A stretch of 64,000 bases of DNA, taken from positions 744,001-808,000 of the forward strand of contig OX244046.1 of assembly GCA_945861085.1 (NCBI GenBank). Direction: 5' to 3'. This stretch comes from Clostridioides difficile_D (GTDB taxonomy: Bacteria; Bacillota; Clostridia; Peptostreptococcales; Peptostreptococcaceae). A program made the position numbers and the translations under genes. Below, piece after piece: positions 17,103-25,546 of this stretch; within the stretch, counting starts at the first letter, position 1; each line of letters starts with the position of its first letter. Under the pieces are notes generated by a model, which had not been told where the DNA came from, made no database searches, and worked only from the letters and a program-made list of their open reading frames with translations.

Positions 17103-17882
17103 ATGAGTTATAAGAAGATTGCAATTATAACTGGTGCTAATAGTGGTTTTGGTAAGGAGTTTCTAAAGTTATTAATAAATGAGGAGGAAATAACAGAGAT
17201 ATGGGCAATCGCAAGAAACAAGGCACGATTAAATCAATTAGTAGATGAATTTGGGAGTAAAGTAAAAGTTTTTTCAAAAGACTTATCAAAATTAGAAGAA
17301 GTAAAAGAAATTGATAACTTTTTAAATAAAGAAAATATATGTATAAAGTACCTTATAAATAATGCAGGTTTTGCAAAGTTCTGCTCATACAATGATTTGA
17401 GTATAGATGAATCTATTAATATGATTGATTTAAACATTAGTGCTGTTGTAGCATTGGGACTTATATGTATTCCATATATGAAAAAGGAAAGTCATATCAT
17501 AAATATTTCTTCACAAGCATCATTCCAGCCATTGCCATATCAAAATATTTATAGTTCAACTAAAGCATTTGTAAGAAATTATACAAGAGCATTAAATGTT
17601 GAACTTAAAAGTAAAGGAATAAATGCAATTGCTATATGCCCAGGGTGGATGAGTACAAACCTATTTAAGAGAGGTATAGTTGTCGCTAAAAAAGGGACAA
17701 AAAATTTCTCAGGCATAGTAACTCCAGATGTTGTCGCTAAAAAAGCATTGAAGGATACAAAGAAAAATAAAGATATTTCTGTGTATGGTATCAATACAAA
17801 AGCCAGTCATTTATTAGCAAAACTATTGCCTCAAAAGATGATGATGAAGGTATGGTTAAAGCAACAGCATATTAAGGAATAA
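17103..17882 (+). CDS. Short-chain dehydrogenase/reductase
   Basis: A 259-residue SDR oxidoreductase that should use NAD(P)H to reduce a carbonyl group. The Rossmann motif TGANSGFG lies at residues 10-17, the structural motif NNAGF at about 88-92, the catalytic Ser in NISSQAS and the YSSTK catalytic Tyr/Lys pair at about 152-156. After the active site it continues ICPGWMSTNLF, as in the family. Its substrate is unknown. AAAGGAGAAAAATT precedes the ATG. It appears to be a single-gene unit. Confidence 0.9.
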   Translation: MSYKKIAIITGANSGFGKEFLKLLINEEEITEIWAIARNKARLNQLVDEFGSKVKVFSKDLSKLEEVKEIDNFLNKENICIKYLINNAGFAKFCSYNDLSIDESINMIDLNISAVVALGLICIPYMKKESHIINISSQASFQPLPYQNIYSSTKAFVRNYTRALNVELKSKGINAIAICPGWMSTNLFKRGIVVAKKGTKNFSGIVTPDVVAKKALKDTKKNKDISVYGINTKASHLLAKLLPQKMMMKVWLKQQHIKE

Positions 17883-18313
17883 GGGTTTTAGATGATGTTC
17901 TATTTAGGTTATACGTTTTGCACAAGGGTAGACAAGATAAAATACTGCTGTTTAAAACACAAGTGAAATAATATCTGCACAAATTAGTCGGCTTTGCGAA
18001 AAATTGAAAATAGCTCCTGACCTGCCAGAGTTTATCAAATCTAAACGGAGTATGGGCTACAGTTTCAATCACGATTGTGATAAACTATGCTAGACTTTTC
18101 CACGAACAAACAAAGCCATGACAAGCCATAACAAAGCGGCTTATCTAATGTTGATAAGCCGTTCAGAATGTAGATAAACTATATTTTGATTTTAATTTAT
18201 GTATGGCTGAATTTTTATACAGGTAAAAGCAGTGATAGTTTGAAGTCACTTCTTTTGACTACACTATTAAATTGAAATTTACTGATTTTGTATTATACTT
18301 ATTATTTTATGCT
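17883..18313. other. Gap with relic sequence and a hairpin
   Basis: About 430 bases between the SDR gene and the convergent hydrolase gene. Base composition around 17880-18160 is richer in G+C than its neighbours. It includes a response-regulator tail (17956-18093) and the hairpin CGGCTTATC/GATAAGCCG (18137-18161), which lacks a T tract on the plus strand. No intact gene. Confidence 0.6.
17956..18093 (+). pseudogene. C-terminal remnant of an OmpR-type response regulator
   Basis: Forty-five codons read NTSEIISAQISRLCEKLK followed by IAPDLPEFIKSKRSMGYSF and a stop. This matches the last helix and wing of OmpR/PhoB-type DNA-binding domains, where ISRLRxKL and IKxxRGxGY are usual. An in-frame stop at 17953 separates it from anything upstream, and no receiver domain remains, so it is a relic. 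The related R-to-C and G-to-S changes in these blocks also suggest decay. Confidence 0.6.
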
Positions 18314-19135
18314 TTATACTATAATTTCCATACCGTCATATGCAAAGTAAATATTATCAAGTTTCTTCTCTAATTCACTGTAATAACCATATGATTTCCC
18401 CCACATTTCGTCAATATGTGTAACTATAATCTTTTTAATTCTATAATAGTTTTTAATTTCAATAATCTCATCTAAAGTAAATATTTCATCTTTAAATGGT
18501 GTGTCTTTAAGTTCTGTACCACCATTTAATATGCCATCATCAGAAACTAAACTTATTATTAAAATATCTGCGTCAAAGTACATATCATTATGAGTAAACG
18601 GCTTGGGATTACAGCAGGCGTATACGACTTTTTTTCCATTTTCTTTGATAACATAGAAGGTTATATTCCTGTCTGGATTGTTGTTAATCAAATCAATATC
18701 AAAATTATTTATCTTTATATGTGAAGTTTCATTAACAGAAATACAATTCAAAACATCGCCATAATATTTAAGACAATCTAGATTCGTTCGGTTTATATCT
18801 TCAATTACTTCAGGAAGCGCATAAAAACCAATGGGCATATTTTCGCCTGTGATAAAGTCACAGCCGATTTTTTCGACAATTCTAATACCTTTAACATGGT
18901 CTGGGTCATGGTGAGAAATTGAAAGATGTTTTACTTCCGATATTTTTTGTTTGTTGCAGGATACTGCAATATCTTCAGGCGTGTCTATTAACATTTTTAT
19001 ATCATCAATATATAGACTTGGTCCTAATCGTTCATATCTTCCGCCTTTTTGCCTAGCTTCTTCACATATTTTGCATTTACAAAATGAACTTGGAATAATT
19101 GACATACCGCCACTACCAATAATTTTTAATTTCAA
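18314..19135 (-). CDS. PhnP-like metallo-beta-lactamase-fold hydrolase
   Basis: A 273-residue protein resembling PhnP phosphodiesterases. A cysteine cluster (CKCKICEEA) near residues 18-26 matches the extra zinc site of that family, then LIDTPEDI, and the metal motif SHHDPDHVKG, in which the usual HxHxDH reads HHDPDH. A late THIDEMWG may supply another ligand. I prefer TTG 19135, eight bases after AGGTG, to a GTG at 19153 with no ribosome binding site. An IS607-type element lies right upstream, so its native promoter may have been displaced. The substrate is unknown; no phosphonate genes are nearby. Confidence 0.75.
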   Translation of the reverse strand: MKLKIIGSGGMSIIPSSFCKCKICEEARQKGGRYERLGPSLYIDDIKMLIDTPEDIAVSCNKQKISEVKHLSISHHDPDHVKGIRIVEKIGCDFITGENMPIGFYALPEVIEDINRTNLDCLKYYGDVLNCISVNETSHIKINNFDIDLINNNPDRNITFYVIKENGKKVVYACCNPKPFTHNDMYFDADILIISLVSDDGILNGGTELKDTPFKDEIFTLDEIIEIKNYYRIKKIIVTHIDEMWGKSYGYYSELEKKLDNIYFAYDGMEIIV

Positions 19136-19292
19136 AGTTATTACACCTGCCACTCAAAATATGGTCAAATATATCCATATCGAGATTTTTCCTTCTTCAT
19201 TGAACCTCGCCTTGCCTAAGCTACTACGATTTGGTATAGTTCTCCAAAGGCTTAAATTCCGAAGTTAGCCCTCCGTACATATATAAGTGCTT

Positions 19293-20465
19293 TTAAGCTA
19301 TCTTATATTTTTTAGCATTTTTAAGATTAATACTTGCATTTAAATCTCTATCAATAGATAATCCACATTCACATTTGTACACTCTATCTTTAAGTTTTAA
19401 ACCTTTATTAACCTCTCCACATTGGCTACAAGTCTTTGATGATGGATACCATCTGTCAACTACTCTAAGTTCTATATTATTTTGTTTGCACTTAGCAGTT
19501 AGTTTAGTTCTAAATTCAAAAAACTTTTGACTTGATATAGCCTTTGATAAATGCTTATTTTTCATCATTCCAGTAACATTTAAATCTTCAATGGTTATAT
19601 AGCTTGGTTTTTGCTCTATTACCTGAGATACTGTTTTATTAATATAATCAGTTCTTATATTAGCTAATCTTTGATGAATTTTTTGTACTTTGACTATCTG
19701 TTTTTGGATATTTTGACGAGTAGCTACTCCTTCTTTTATATTTTTATTTCTTACTTTTAAACTCTCATATTTTCTTGAAAGTTTTCTTTGCTCTCTTTTT
19801 AATTTCTTTTCAACTTTTTTGATAGTTGAAGTCTTGTTTATATTTTTAAATTTACTTCCATTTGAACATATTGCAAAATCTTTAATTCCTAAGTCAATAC
19901 CTATTCCTTCATTAGTACATTTAGATACTTGAATATCATCTTCCTCAACTAATATAGATACATAGTATCTATTAGATTTTTGACTTACTGTACCACTTTT
20001 AACTATTGAATTTGTTGGTATATATCCAAATTCTTTTAGTCTTACCCAACCAAGAGTAGGTATTTTGACCCTATGCCTTTCAATAGTCCAATCAGTTTTG
20101 TTATTCTTCGGAAAATATGCTTTAACATCTTGATTTTTCTTTTTCTTGAACTTAGGAAAACCTTTGGTTTTTTTAAAGAAATCTTTAAAGGCTTTATCTC
20201 CATTCATAATAGCTTGTTTTGTAGCCTTAGAAGATACATCTTTAATCCATTTCATATCTTGATTATTAGGAATATATTCATTATTTAACCATTTAGAAAA
20301 ATCCATACCGCTTATAAATTCACCTTTACTCTCATAAACTTCTTTATTGTGAGCAATATAGAAGTTATATATAAATCTACTAACACCAATCGTTTGATGT
20401 ATTTTAGATTTTTGTTCAGTAGTAGGATTAATTTCTATCTTGTATGCTCTTTTCAACCTCTTCAT
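19293..20465 (-). CDS. tnpB: TnpB RNA-guided nuclease of the IS607-type element
   Basis: This 390-residue TnpB has all RuvC-type catalytic blocks: GIDLGIKDFA (first Asp), YITIEDLNV (Glu) and DRDLNAS (last Asp). A zinc ribbon (CSQCGEV, then YKCECG) lies between the last two. The N-terminal domain starts KRAYKIEINPTTEQ. TnpB proteins cut DNA next to a short target motif using an RNA from the element's right end, which favours retention of the transposon. The start overlaps the end of tnpA by 38 bases. TTG 20456 is an alternative start better spaced from AGAGAGG. No frameshift is seen, so the nuclease looks intact. Confidence 0.9.
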   Translation of the reverse strand: MKRLKRAYKIEINPTTEQKSKIHQTIGVSRFIYNFYIAHNKEVYESKGEFISGMDFSKWLNNEYIPNNQDMKWIKDVSSKATKQAIMNGDKAFKDFFKKTKGFPKFKKKKNQDVKAYFPKNNKTDWTIERHRVKIPTLGWVRLKEFGYIPTNSIVKSGTVSQKSNRYYVSILVEEDDIQVSKCTNEGIGIDLGIKDFAICSNGSKFKNINKTSTIKKVEKKLKREQRKLSRKYESLKVRNKNIKEGVATRQNIQKQIVKVQKIHQRLANIRTDYINKTVSQVIEQKPSYITIEDLNVTGMMKNKHLSKAISSQKFFEFRTKLTAKCKQNNIELRVVDRWYPSSKTCSQCGEVNKGLKLKDRVYKCECGLSIDRDLNASINLKNAKKYKIA

Positions 20466-21057
20466 CCTCTCTAATCTTTTTCTTGTATTTTCTTAATCCA
20501 TATATGCGACAACTAAAAGTATGAAGTATTGATATTATATCTTGAACTAATTCTTCTTGTGGTGAAAGACTTTCATTATTTACAACTATAATATCTACAT
20601 TGAATTTACCTAAAAATCTCTCAAACCATTCATACCCAAATCGAACGAATCTATCTTTATGAGTTACAATAATCGTATTTACCTCATTAGTCATACAACT
20701 ATCAATTAGTTTATTCCACTTTTTACGATTATAATTTAGTCCACTTCCATAATCCTCAATAACTTCACCTACTATTATTCCTTTAGCATTTGCATATTGT
20801 CTAAGAAACTCCACTTGATTTTTCAAATCATCTTTTTGATTAGAAGTTGAAACTCTTGTATAAATAACATTTTTTCTATTTACTTGTTCTTTATGTATTC
20901 CTTTATATTCTAAATATTGTTCATAAGTGTAATATCTTCTATCTGTTGGAGTTCTAAAAGCCTTTAATTTCCCTTCAATATCCCAACGTTGCAGAGTTCT
21001 GACTGAAATATTAATTAACTCTGCAAACTCTTTTGGTTTATAGTTATTGTTTTTCAT
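20428..21057 (-). CDS. tnpA: IS607-family serine transposase TnpA
   Basis: A 209-residue protein with an N-terminal MerR-type HTH (KPKEFAELINISVRTLQRWD, about 7-26) followed by a serine-recombinase catalytic domain: VIYTRVSTSNQKDDLKNQ holds the nucleophile Ser in the YxRVS motif, and HKDRFVRFGYEW is the arginine-containing block. This HTH-plus-resolvase order is diagnostic of IS607 transposases. AAGAGGTGATTAT precedes the ATG. It overlaps tnpB. The frame is complete, so the element may still be mobile. Confidence 0.92.
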   Translation of the reverse strand: MKNNNYKPKEFAELINISVRTLQRWDIEGKLKAFRTPTDRRYYTYEQYLEYKGIHKEQVNRKNVIYTRVSTSNQKDDLKNQVEFLRQYANAKGIIVGEVIEDYGSGLNYNRKKWNKLIDSCMTNEVNTIIVTHKDRFVRFGYEWFERFLGKFNVDIIVVNNESLSPQEELVQDIISILHTFSCRIYGLRKYKKKIREDEEVEKSIQDRN

Positions 21058-21120
21058 ATAATCACCTCTTGACTATATTTTACTATAAATAACTATATTT
21101 ATCTATGTTTTTATTAACTA

Positions 21121-21784
21121 AAGATAACCTCCTTATTAAAATGTTAGATTATATAAATAATCTACAATTACAACTGCTTAACAAAATTTTGAGTTAATAA
21201 ATTATATTACATGTAAATATGAAAGAATAGTAGAGAATTTTTATATCATATATTCAATATCTTCTATAAAATTTACTTTGTTTAAAGTCTAAGTGGCTTA
21301 TCCAATCTTGATAAGACGCTTTTCTTGTCATAAGATATAATTGTCATACAAGGTTCATGTAATTTTGATGTAATACACTGATTACCAGTATACATATTAC
21401 TAACGAGCATATTTCTATAGAATGGAAGATATAATTTTTTATGATTATCATTGTACCATTGTCCAAAACAGTTAAAAAGAGTAGAGTACAAAGAAATTAT
21501 TTGTACTTTACTCTTTTATTGTTTTATTACAAAAACTAATTTATATCAGTAATTCAAATATGTTTAACTAAAGTATAAGGATTGTATATAATCTTATAAT
21601 AAATTTATCTGACAAATTAAGATATTATCTTAATTAAATTATAGGTACTTATATATAATATTATAAGCAATTTATCTGGAAAATTAAGATATTATTTTAA
21701 TTAAATTATAAGTATTTGTACATAATCTTATAGTGAATTTATCTGACAAATTAAGATACTATCCAATTAATATATAAGATAAAG
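21121..21784. other. Gap between the IS607 element and the MerR gene
   Basis: It contains a minus-strand open stretch of about 69 codons (21282-21491; MLVSNMYTGNQCITSKLHEP and so on) that I do not recognise and that lacks a start with a ribosome binding site, perhaps a gene tail. An 18-bp near-perfect hairpin (21476-21517) overlaps its beginning. A tandem repeat (21586-21780) fills the rest. Confidence 0.5.
21586..21780. repeat. Tandem repeat, three units of about 67 bp
   Basis: Units begin at about 21586, 21653 and 21721, each with TATAATCTTATA, then AATTTATCTGACAAATTAAG, then ATATTATCTTAATTAAATTA. They differ by a few substitutions. The array ends just downstream of the stop codon of the MerR gene, which lies on the minus strand. 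Confidence 0.85.
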
Positions 21785-22603
21785 TTACTTCTTTTTAACT
21801 GGGAAGCATACCTCTGTTACCCAATTATCAGGATTATTGTCGTTACCAGGACTTATATGATAAATATTAAACATAGGAGCATCCACCTCATAATTATTGT
21901 CTGATATCCAAGTACCAATAGCTTCACAAGCATCTGCAACTTGATTGAAATTTCCATTAACAATTGCAGTTGCGGCAGTTACACTTGGTACAGTCTTAAA
22001 TTTAACATGTTCAGTATCTTTATACTTTCCAGATACAGCAACTTGTACTTCAACATCTACATAATCTTCTTTATATCCAGTATCATAAAAAACTGCTTTA
22101 GAATGATTTGGAGATTCAATTTGGACATTCTGGTCTTTTGTCTCTGAAAATGCTTGATGCCATAACATTCCTTCATCTTGATAAGTTGGTATAACCCTTC
22201 TAAGTGTCATCATATATTTTGGTGCAAAATTCTTTACAGTTACATCATAGTTTTTCATAGTATCATTTCCTCCAATTCTTTTAATAGTAGTTTCTATTTT
22301 CAGTAGTTTTTTCTGTGTATCTTCTAATTGTTCTTTTACTTGAGAATGATGGATATTTAGATATTTTATAAGACTTTCTTTATCGTTGTATTCTGTCAAA
22401 ATTTCTTTTATAGAATACAAGCCAAAGCCCATATCTTTTAGTGCATGGATTCTATTTGTAGTAGAAAGTTGGTCTGCACTGTAGTATCTATATCCATTCG
22501 TTTTATTCGTATGGGAAGGAGTTAAAAGTCCAATTTCGTCATAATGACGTAGCATACGAATGCTAATTTTACTTAGCTTTGAAAAATCGCCTATCTTAAA
22601 CAT
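21785..22603 (-). CDS. MerR-family regulator with GyrI-like effector domain
   Basis: A 272-residue protein. Residues 1-70 form the MerR DNA-binding domain (FKIGDFSKLSKISIRMLRHYDEIGLL, written here only as FKIGDFSKLSKISIRM plus LRHYDEIGLL). A coiled-coil linker runs to about residue 110, and the C-terminal ~155 residues are GyrI-like (VKNFAPKYMMTLRRVIPTY). This is the BmrR-like layout, in which the C-terminal domain binds small, often lipophilic drugs. AAAGGAGACAAAAAC precedes the ATG. It is divergent from a TetR regulator, and its promoter has the 19-bp spacer that MerR proteins remodel, so it probably autoregulates. Confidence 0.88.
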   Translation of the reverse strand: MFKIGDFSKLSKISIRMLRHYDEIGLLTPSHTNKTNGYRYYSADQLSTTNRIHALKDMGFGLYSIKEILTEYNDKESLIKYLNIHHSQVKEQLEDTQKKLLKIETTIKRIGGNDTMKNYDVTVKNFAPKYMMTLRRVIPTYQDEGMLWHQAFSETKDQNVQIESPNHSKAVFYDTGYKEDYVDVEVQVAVSGKYKDTEHVKFKTVPSVTAATAIVNGNFNQVADACEAIGTWISDNNYEVDAPMFNIYHISPGNDNNPDNWVTEVCFPVKKK

Positions 22604-22643
22604 GTTTTTGTCTCCTTTATAAAGGTATTTTTAGCTTAATATT

Positions 22644-22674
22644 AATATAAACCATATCATAATGTTAGAGTCAA
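22644..22674 (-). promoter_or_regulatory. MerR-type promoter with 19-bp spacer
   Basis: On the minus strand TTGACT (22674-22669) and TATATT (22649-22644) are separated by 19 bases, the lengthened spacer typical of MerR-controlled promoters. An inverted repeat, AATGTTAG/CTAACATT (22661-22682), overlaps the -35 side of the spacer. Confidence 0.7.
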
Positions 22675-22696
22675 CTAACATTATAATTAAATTATA

Positions 22697-22737
22697 TTGA
22701 CATATGATGGGAAAAATATTATACTGAACATGTTCAG
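22697..22737 (+). promoter_or_regulatory. Promoter and palindromic operator of the TetR gene
   Basis: TTGACA (22697-22702), 17 bases, TATACT (22720-22725). A perfect 14-bp palindrome, CTGAACATGTTCAG (22724-22737), starts at the end of the -10 box and covers the expected start site, as expected for a TetR autorepression operator. Confidence 0.75.
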
Positions 22738-22770
22738 AACTGAAAATGTTGGTTGTTTGGGAGGTCTATT

Positions 22771-23352
22771 ATGAAAAGTAATGATAAGGATGCTAGAGAA
22801 CGTATAATTGAAGTTACATTGAATCTTTTAGATGAAGTAGATGATATTGAGAAGATTACAGTTAGGCAAATTGCTGAGCGTGCAAATGTTGGAGTTGGTT
22901 TAATAAATTATCATTTTAAAACAAAGGATAATTTGTTGAGTACTTCAATAGGAGATGTGATGTCAAACATAATAGCAGAGCTATATGACGATAGTGTATA
23001 TACTCTAAGACCTATTGAAGATTTGAAAAATTTATTAAAAAAATTGTGTGACACTGGGTTACATTATGAAAAAGTACTTCCTTTTGTGTTGAATCAATGT
23101 ATAGCCAATGGAGATATGCAAGCAGAACTTGATATTGTCCCTATGCTTCGTAAAATTTTTGGAAATAAAAAAGATGAAATGAGTCTAAGGATTATTGCCC
23201 TGCAAATTATTTTACCAATACAAATTTCTGCTTTATCGACAGAAGCATTTCAGTTATACAGTGGTATAAATATAAAGAATAAATATGAGCGAGATAAATT
23301 TATTGATATTTTAATAGAAAATATTATTGGAGAGGATGTTGATGTAAGATGA
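22771..23352 (+). CDS. TetR-family transcriptional regulator
   Basis: A 193-residue repressor. The N-terminal HTH is ITVRQIAERANVGVGLINYH followed by FKTKDNLL at about residues 25-53. The C-terminal helical ligand domain is not specific enough to name a ligand. I use ATG 22771 after GGGAGGTCTATT; an upstream ATG at 22753 has no ribosome binding site. It overlaps a small membrane protein gene by four bases (ATGA), so the regulator and that protein are coupled. A palindrome overlaps its promoter. Confidence 0.88.
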   Translation: MKSNDKDARERIIEVTLNLLDEVDDIEKITVRQIAERANVGVGLINYHFKTKDNLLSTSIGDVMSNIIAELYDDSVYTLRPIEDLKNLLKKLCDTGLHYEKVLPFVLNQCIANGDMQAELDIVPMLRKIFGNKKDEMSLRIIALQIILPIQISALSTEAFQLYSGINIKNKYERDKFIDILIENIIGEDVDVR

Positions 23353-23543
23353 AAATTATAACTATTGGTTCAAGTCTTATTACTGCTTTACTTTTTCTTT
23401 CAACTATGATTTGTGGATTCTGGATTAAGAATAATAAGGTAACAGATGCAAGTTCTATTAAGTTTCATATGAATAGTGCTATTTTTACAGGTATATTTTT
23501 ATTGATTTCCATAATCCTTTTAATTATATATATGAAAAAATAA
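23349..23543 (+). CDS. Small two-helix membrane protein
   Basis: A 64-residue protein with two hydrophobic helices (about 5-25 and 43-61) separated by a polar loop, KNNKVTDASSIKFHM, and ending in a positively charged tail. It starts inside the stop of the TetR gene (ATGA), so it needs translational coupling; no separate ribosome binding site is obvious beyond GATGTAAG. No known family. It may be the target or partner of the TetR regulator, for example a stress membrane protein. Confidence 0.7.
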   Translation: MKIITIGSSLITALLFLSTMICGFWIKNNKVTDASSIKFHMNSAIFTGIFLLISIILLIIYMKK

Positions 23544-23562
23544 AAATATTATATTAATAGGT

Positions 23563-23614
23563 AAAGCGTCAGAAATTCTAAAGATAAGAGTTTTTAAAAT
23601 TTCTGACGTCTTTA
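23563..23614 (+). terminator. Intrinsic terminator after the TetR/membrane protein operon
   Basis: AAAGCGTCAGAAATT pairs with AATTTCTGACGTCTTT around about 20 bases; TTATC follows. Confidence 0.7.
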
Positions 23615-23662
23615 TCATTGTGTTTTATTAAACATTAATAATGTAGTCAATATTGTATATTA

Positions 23663-23784
23663 AAAAGTATTACTTGTTGAAAGCTAATACTGAATCTTAA
23701 AAATAAGAATTACCTGTTCGAAGCTAATACTAAATCTTAAAAATAAGAATTACCTGTTAAAAGCTAATATTAAATCTTAAGAAT
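23663..23784. repeat. Tandem repeat, three units of 40 bp
   Basis: Three head-to-tail units with an exact 40-base period contain TACCTGTTCGAAGCTAATAC followed by TAAATCTTAAAAATAAGAAT. The units differ at a few positions (TGTTGA, TGTTCG, TGTTAA). They lie between convergent genes. Confidence 0.85.
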
Positions 23785-23803
23785 GAATACAAAGTATTAG
23801 AAA

Positions 23804-25546
23804 TTAAGAAGCATTTTTTAGCTCAAGTGGATTATCTATGCCAAAATAATCATATAAAGCAGAGCTTATTTCCTCTAAATTCCCATTTTGGAAAGGTAAT
23901 TGTAAATTCACCTTTTCTACCACATCCTTAAATCCAGCATCAGTGTTTTGATTTAAAAAATCCATATATACATCAACCGCTTTTCTGTAATCATCTTGTG
24001 ACAGTTCCCATATCTGAAGTGATACGTCAGAAGCAAGACCATAACTCAAGTAATAAAAAGGAACTTGGAAGTTATGAGATACAAGTATCCAAAATGGAGC
24101 ATTCTTTTCTTTAAGTACATTATTGGATACTCCATATTCTTCCTCTAAATTAAAGAATAATTTATTTATATCATTTAAACTCATATATGGATTTTTGTAT
24201 ATAATTTCTTGAAATTCATCATAAAGACAAGCATCAATAATAGTATTTAGAACAATTGATAAGTGTTCTTTTTTTATAGCTTCAGATTGTTTACCAAAAA
24301 AATCATCAAAATATTTGTAAAATAGAATTTCTAAAGATGTTGAATGAACTTCACATATGTCTATACTTGGCTGTATCTTATTATTTAGATTAATGCTGTT
24401 GTAGTAATTATAAAAATGACCAAACTCATGAGCAAAACTAGTAACGCCTAAAAAAGAATTGTCCCATGTATTAAACAAAAAAGGTGCTTTATACTTAGTT
24501 ATATAAGTAGTATATCCTCCTGGAGATTTATTCTTTCCAGAAGAATAATCGTACAAGTCATATTTTTTCATATAGTCGAAGCTCTCTTTTAGTTTTGGAG
24601 ATATATCTTCAAGTACCTTATCAAATTTCCTAAATGAGCGATTCTTATATACTTTAATATAAATAGAAGAATCAGCAGGTTTTGATGAAATCTCTCTATA
24701 TAATGGTACTATGTACTCCTTTACATCTTGTCTAAATTTTTTAGCTTCTTCTTGAGAATAGTCTTTGTTTAGGTTCATATAAGCATATTCTATATAATTT
24801 TTAAATCCTAGCTTACTTGCTATTTCAGTTCTTGTCTGTACAAGTTCTAAAAAAATATTACCAAATATAGGGTTGTATTTTTTTAAGTAATCTGAATAAA
24901 TTTTTACATATTCTTCAGGGCTAAGGTTTGGTCTTGATAAGGCTTCTTCAAAGTCTATCTCTATATCATCTACTGGTACTGTAGACTTAGATAACAAGTC
25001 TTCATATTTTACAACTAGGTCTTGCTCTTTTTTAAGTAGACCTTCAACTTCTTTAGAATTAAGTTTCCCAATGTTCTTTAGATAATTAAATGTATCTTTT
25101 CCAAGTTCTTTTTCTAATTCTTTAGAGTATTTAGAAGTTACAAATCTATCTTGAAAGTCTTTGTATGACATGTCAACATCAACTGATTTACTCATAAGAT
25201 ACTTGTATTCTTTAGAGTAAAATTCTTCTGATGAATCTATATTGTTTCTAATTTTTGCTATAGTAAGTGTACTGTAAAAATCTTGATAAATCCTATCAAC
25301 TTCATTAAATAAATTTAATTGTTCTTTGGCGGTTTTAGATGTTAAAAGTTTATCGCTATACATGTTAATATTTTCGCAAATAGACTTTATATCAGGACGC
25401 TTATATTCCATTTTTTCAAAGGGAATAGTTCCTCTAGCAGAATCTTTTTTTGTATCATTAGTATAATTTCTTATGTATGAAGCAAATATAATAAAAACTG
25501 CAATTAAAATTAGAAAAACAAATATTTTCTTCTTGGATTTAACCAT
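23804..25546 (-). CDS. Membrane-anchored M3-family oligoendopeptidase
   Basis: A 580-residue zinc peptidase of the PepF/M3 type. Residues 7-24 (IFVFLILIAVFIIFASYI) are one hydrophobic helix after a basic start, with no lipobox, so the protein is probably anchored outside the membrane. The M3 zinc motif is FAHEFGHFYNYY at about residue 375, followed by the expected downstream glutamate (EVHSTSLEIL). The family cuts short peptides. TTGGAGGATTTTT precedes the ATG. Most PepF proteins are cytoplasmic, so the N-terminal anchor is unusual. Single-gene unit. Confidence 0.85.
   Translation of the reverse strand: MVKSKKKIFVFLILIAVFIIFASYIRNYTNDTKKDSARGTIPFEKMEYKRPDIKSICENINMYSDKLLTSKTAKEQLNLFNEVDRIYQDFYSTLTIAKIRNNIDSSEEFYSKEYKYLMSKSVDVDMSYKDFQDRFVTSKYSKELEKELGKDTFNYLKNIGKLNSKEVEGLLKKEQDLVVKYEDLLSKSTVPVDDIEIDFEEALSRPNLSPEEYVKIYSDYLKKYNPIFGNIFLELVQTRTEIASKLGFKNYIEYAYMNLNKDYSQEEAKKFRQDVKEYIVPLYREISSKPADSSIYIKVYKNRSFRKFDKVLEDISPKLKESFDYMKKYDLYDYSSGKNKSPGGYTTYITKYKAPFLFNTWDNSFLGVTSFAHEFGHFYNYYNSINLNNKIQPSIDICEVHSTSLEILFYKYFDDFFGKQSEAIKKEHLSIVLNTIIDACLYDEFQEIIYKNPYMSLNDINKLFFNLEEEYGVSNNVLKEKNAPFWILVSHNFQVPFYYLSYGLASDVSLQIWELSQDDYRKAVDVYMDFLNQNTDAGFKDVVEKVNLQLPFQNGNLEEISSALYDYFGIDNPLELKNAS

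Larger units (their letters stand above)
19185..21115 (-). mobile_element. IS607-family insertion sequence (approximate ends)
   Basis: The element carries a serine transposase (tnpA) and a tnpB gene on the minus strand. Repeated ACTATA/ATAGT motifs upstream of tnpA (about 21070-21110) look like the left end. The roughly 100 bases downstream of tnpB (19185-19290, minus strand) are rich in short hairpins and probably encode the TnpB guide RNA scaffold and right end. Exact ends cannot be fixed without an empty site. IS607 elements make no target duplication. Confidence 0.75.

Noticed and set aside
21282..21491. 69-codon minus-strand frame near the IS607 element
   Set aside because: No ribosome binding site, begins at TTG within a hairpin; at best a gene remnant, so recorded only under the gap.
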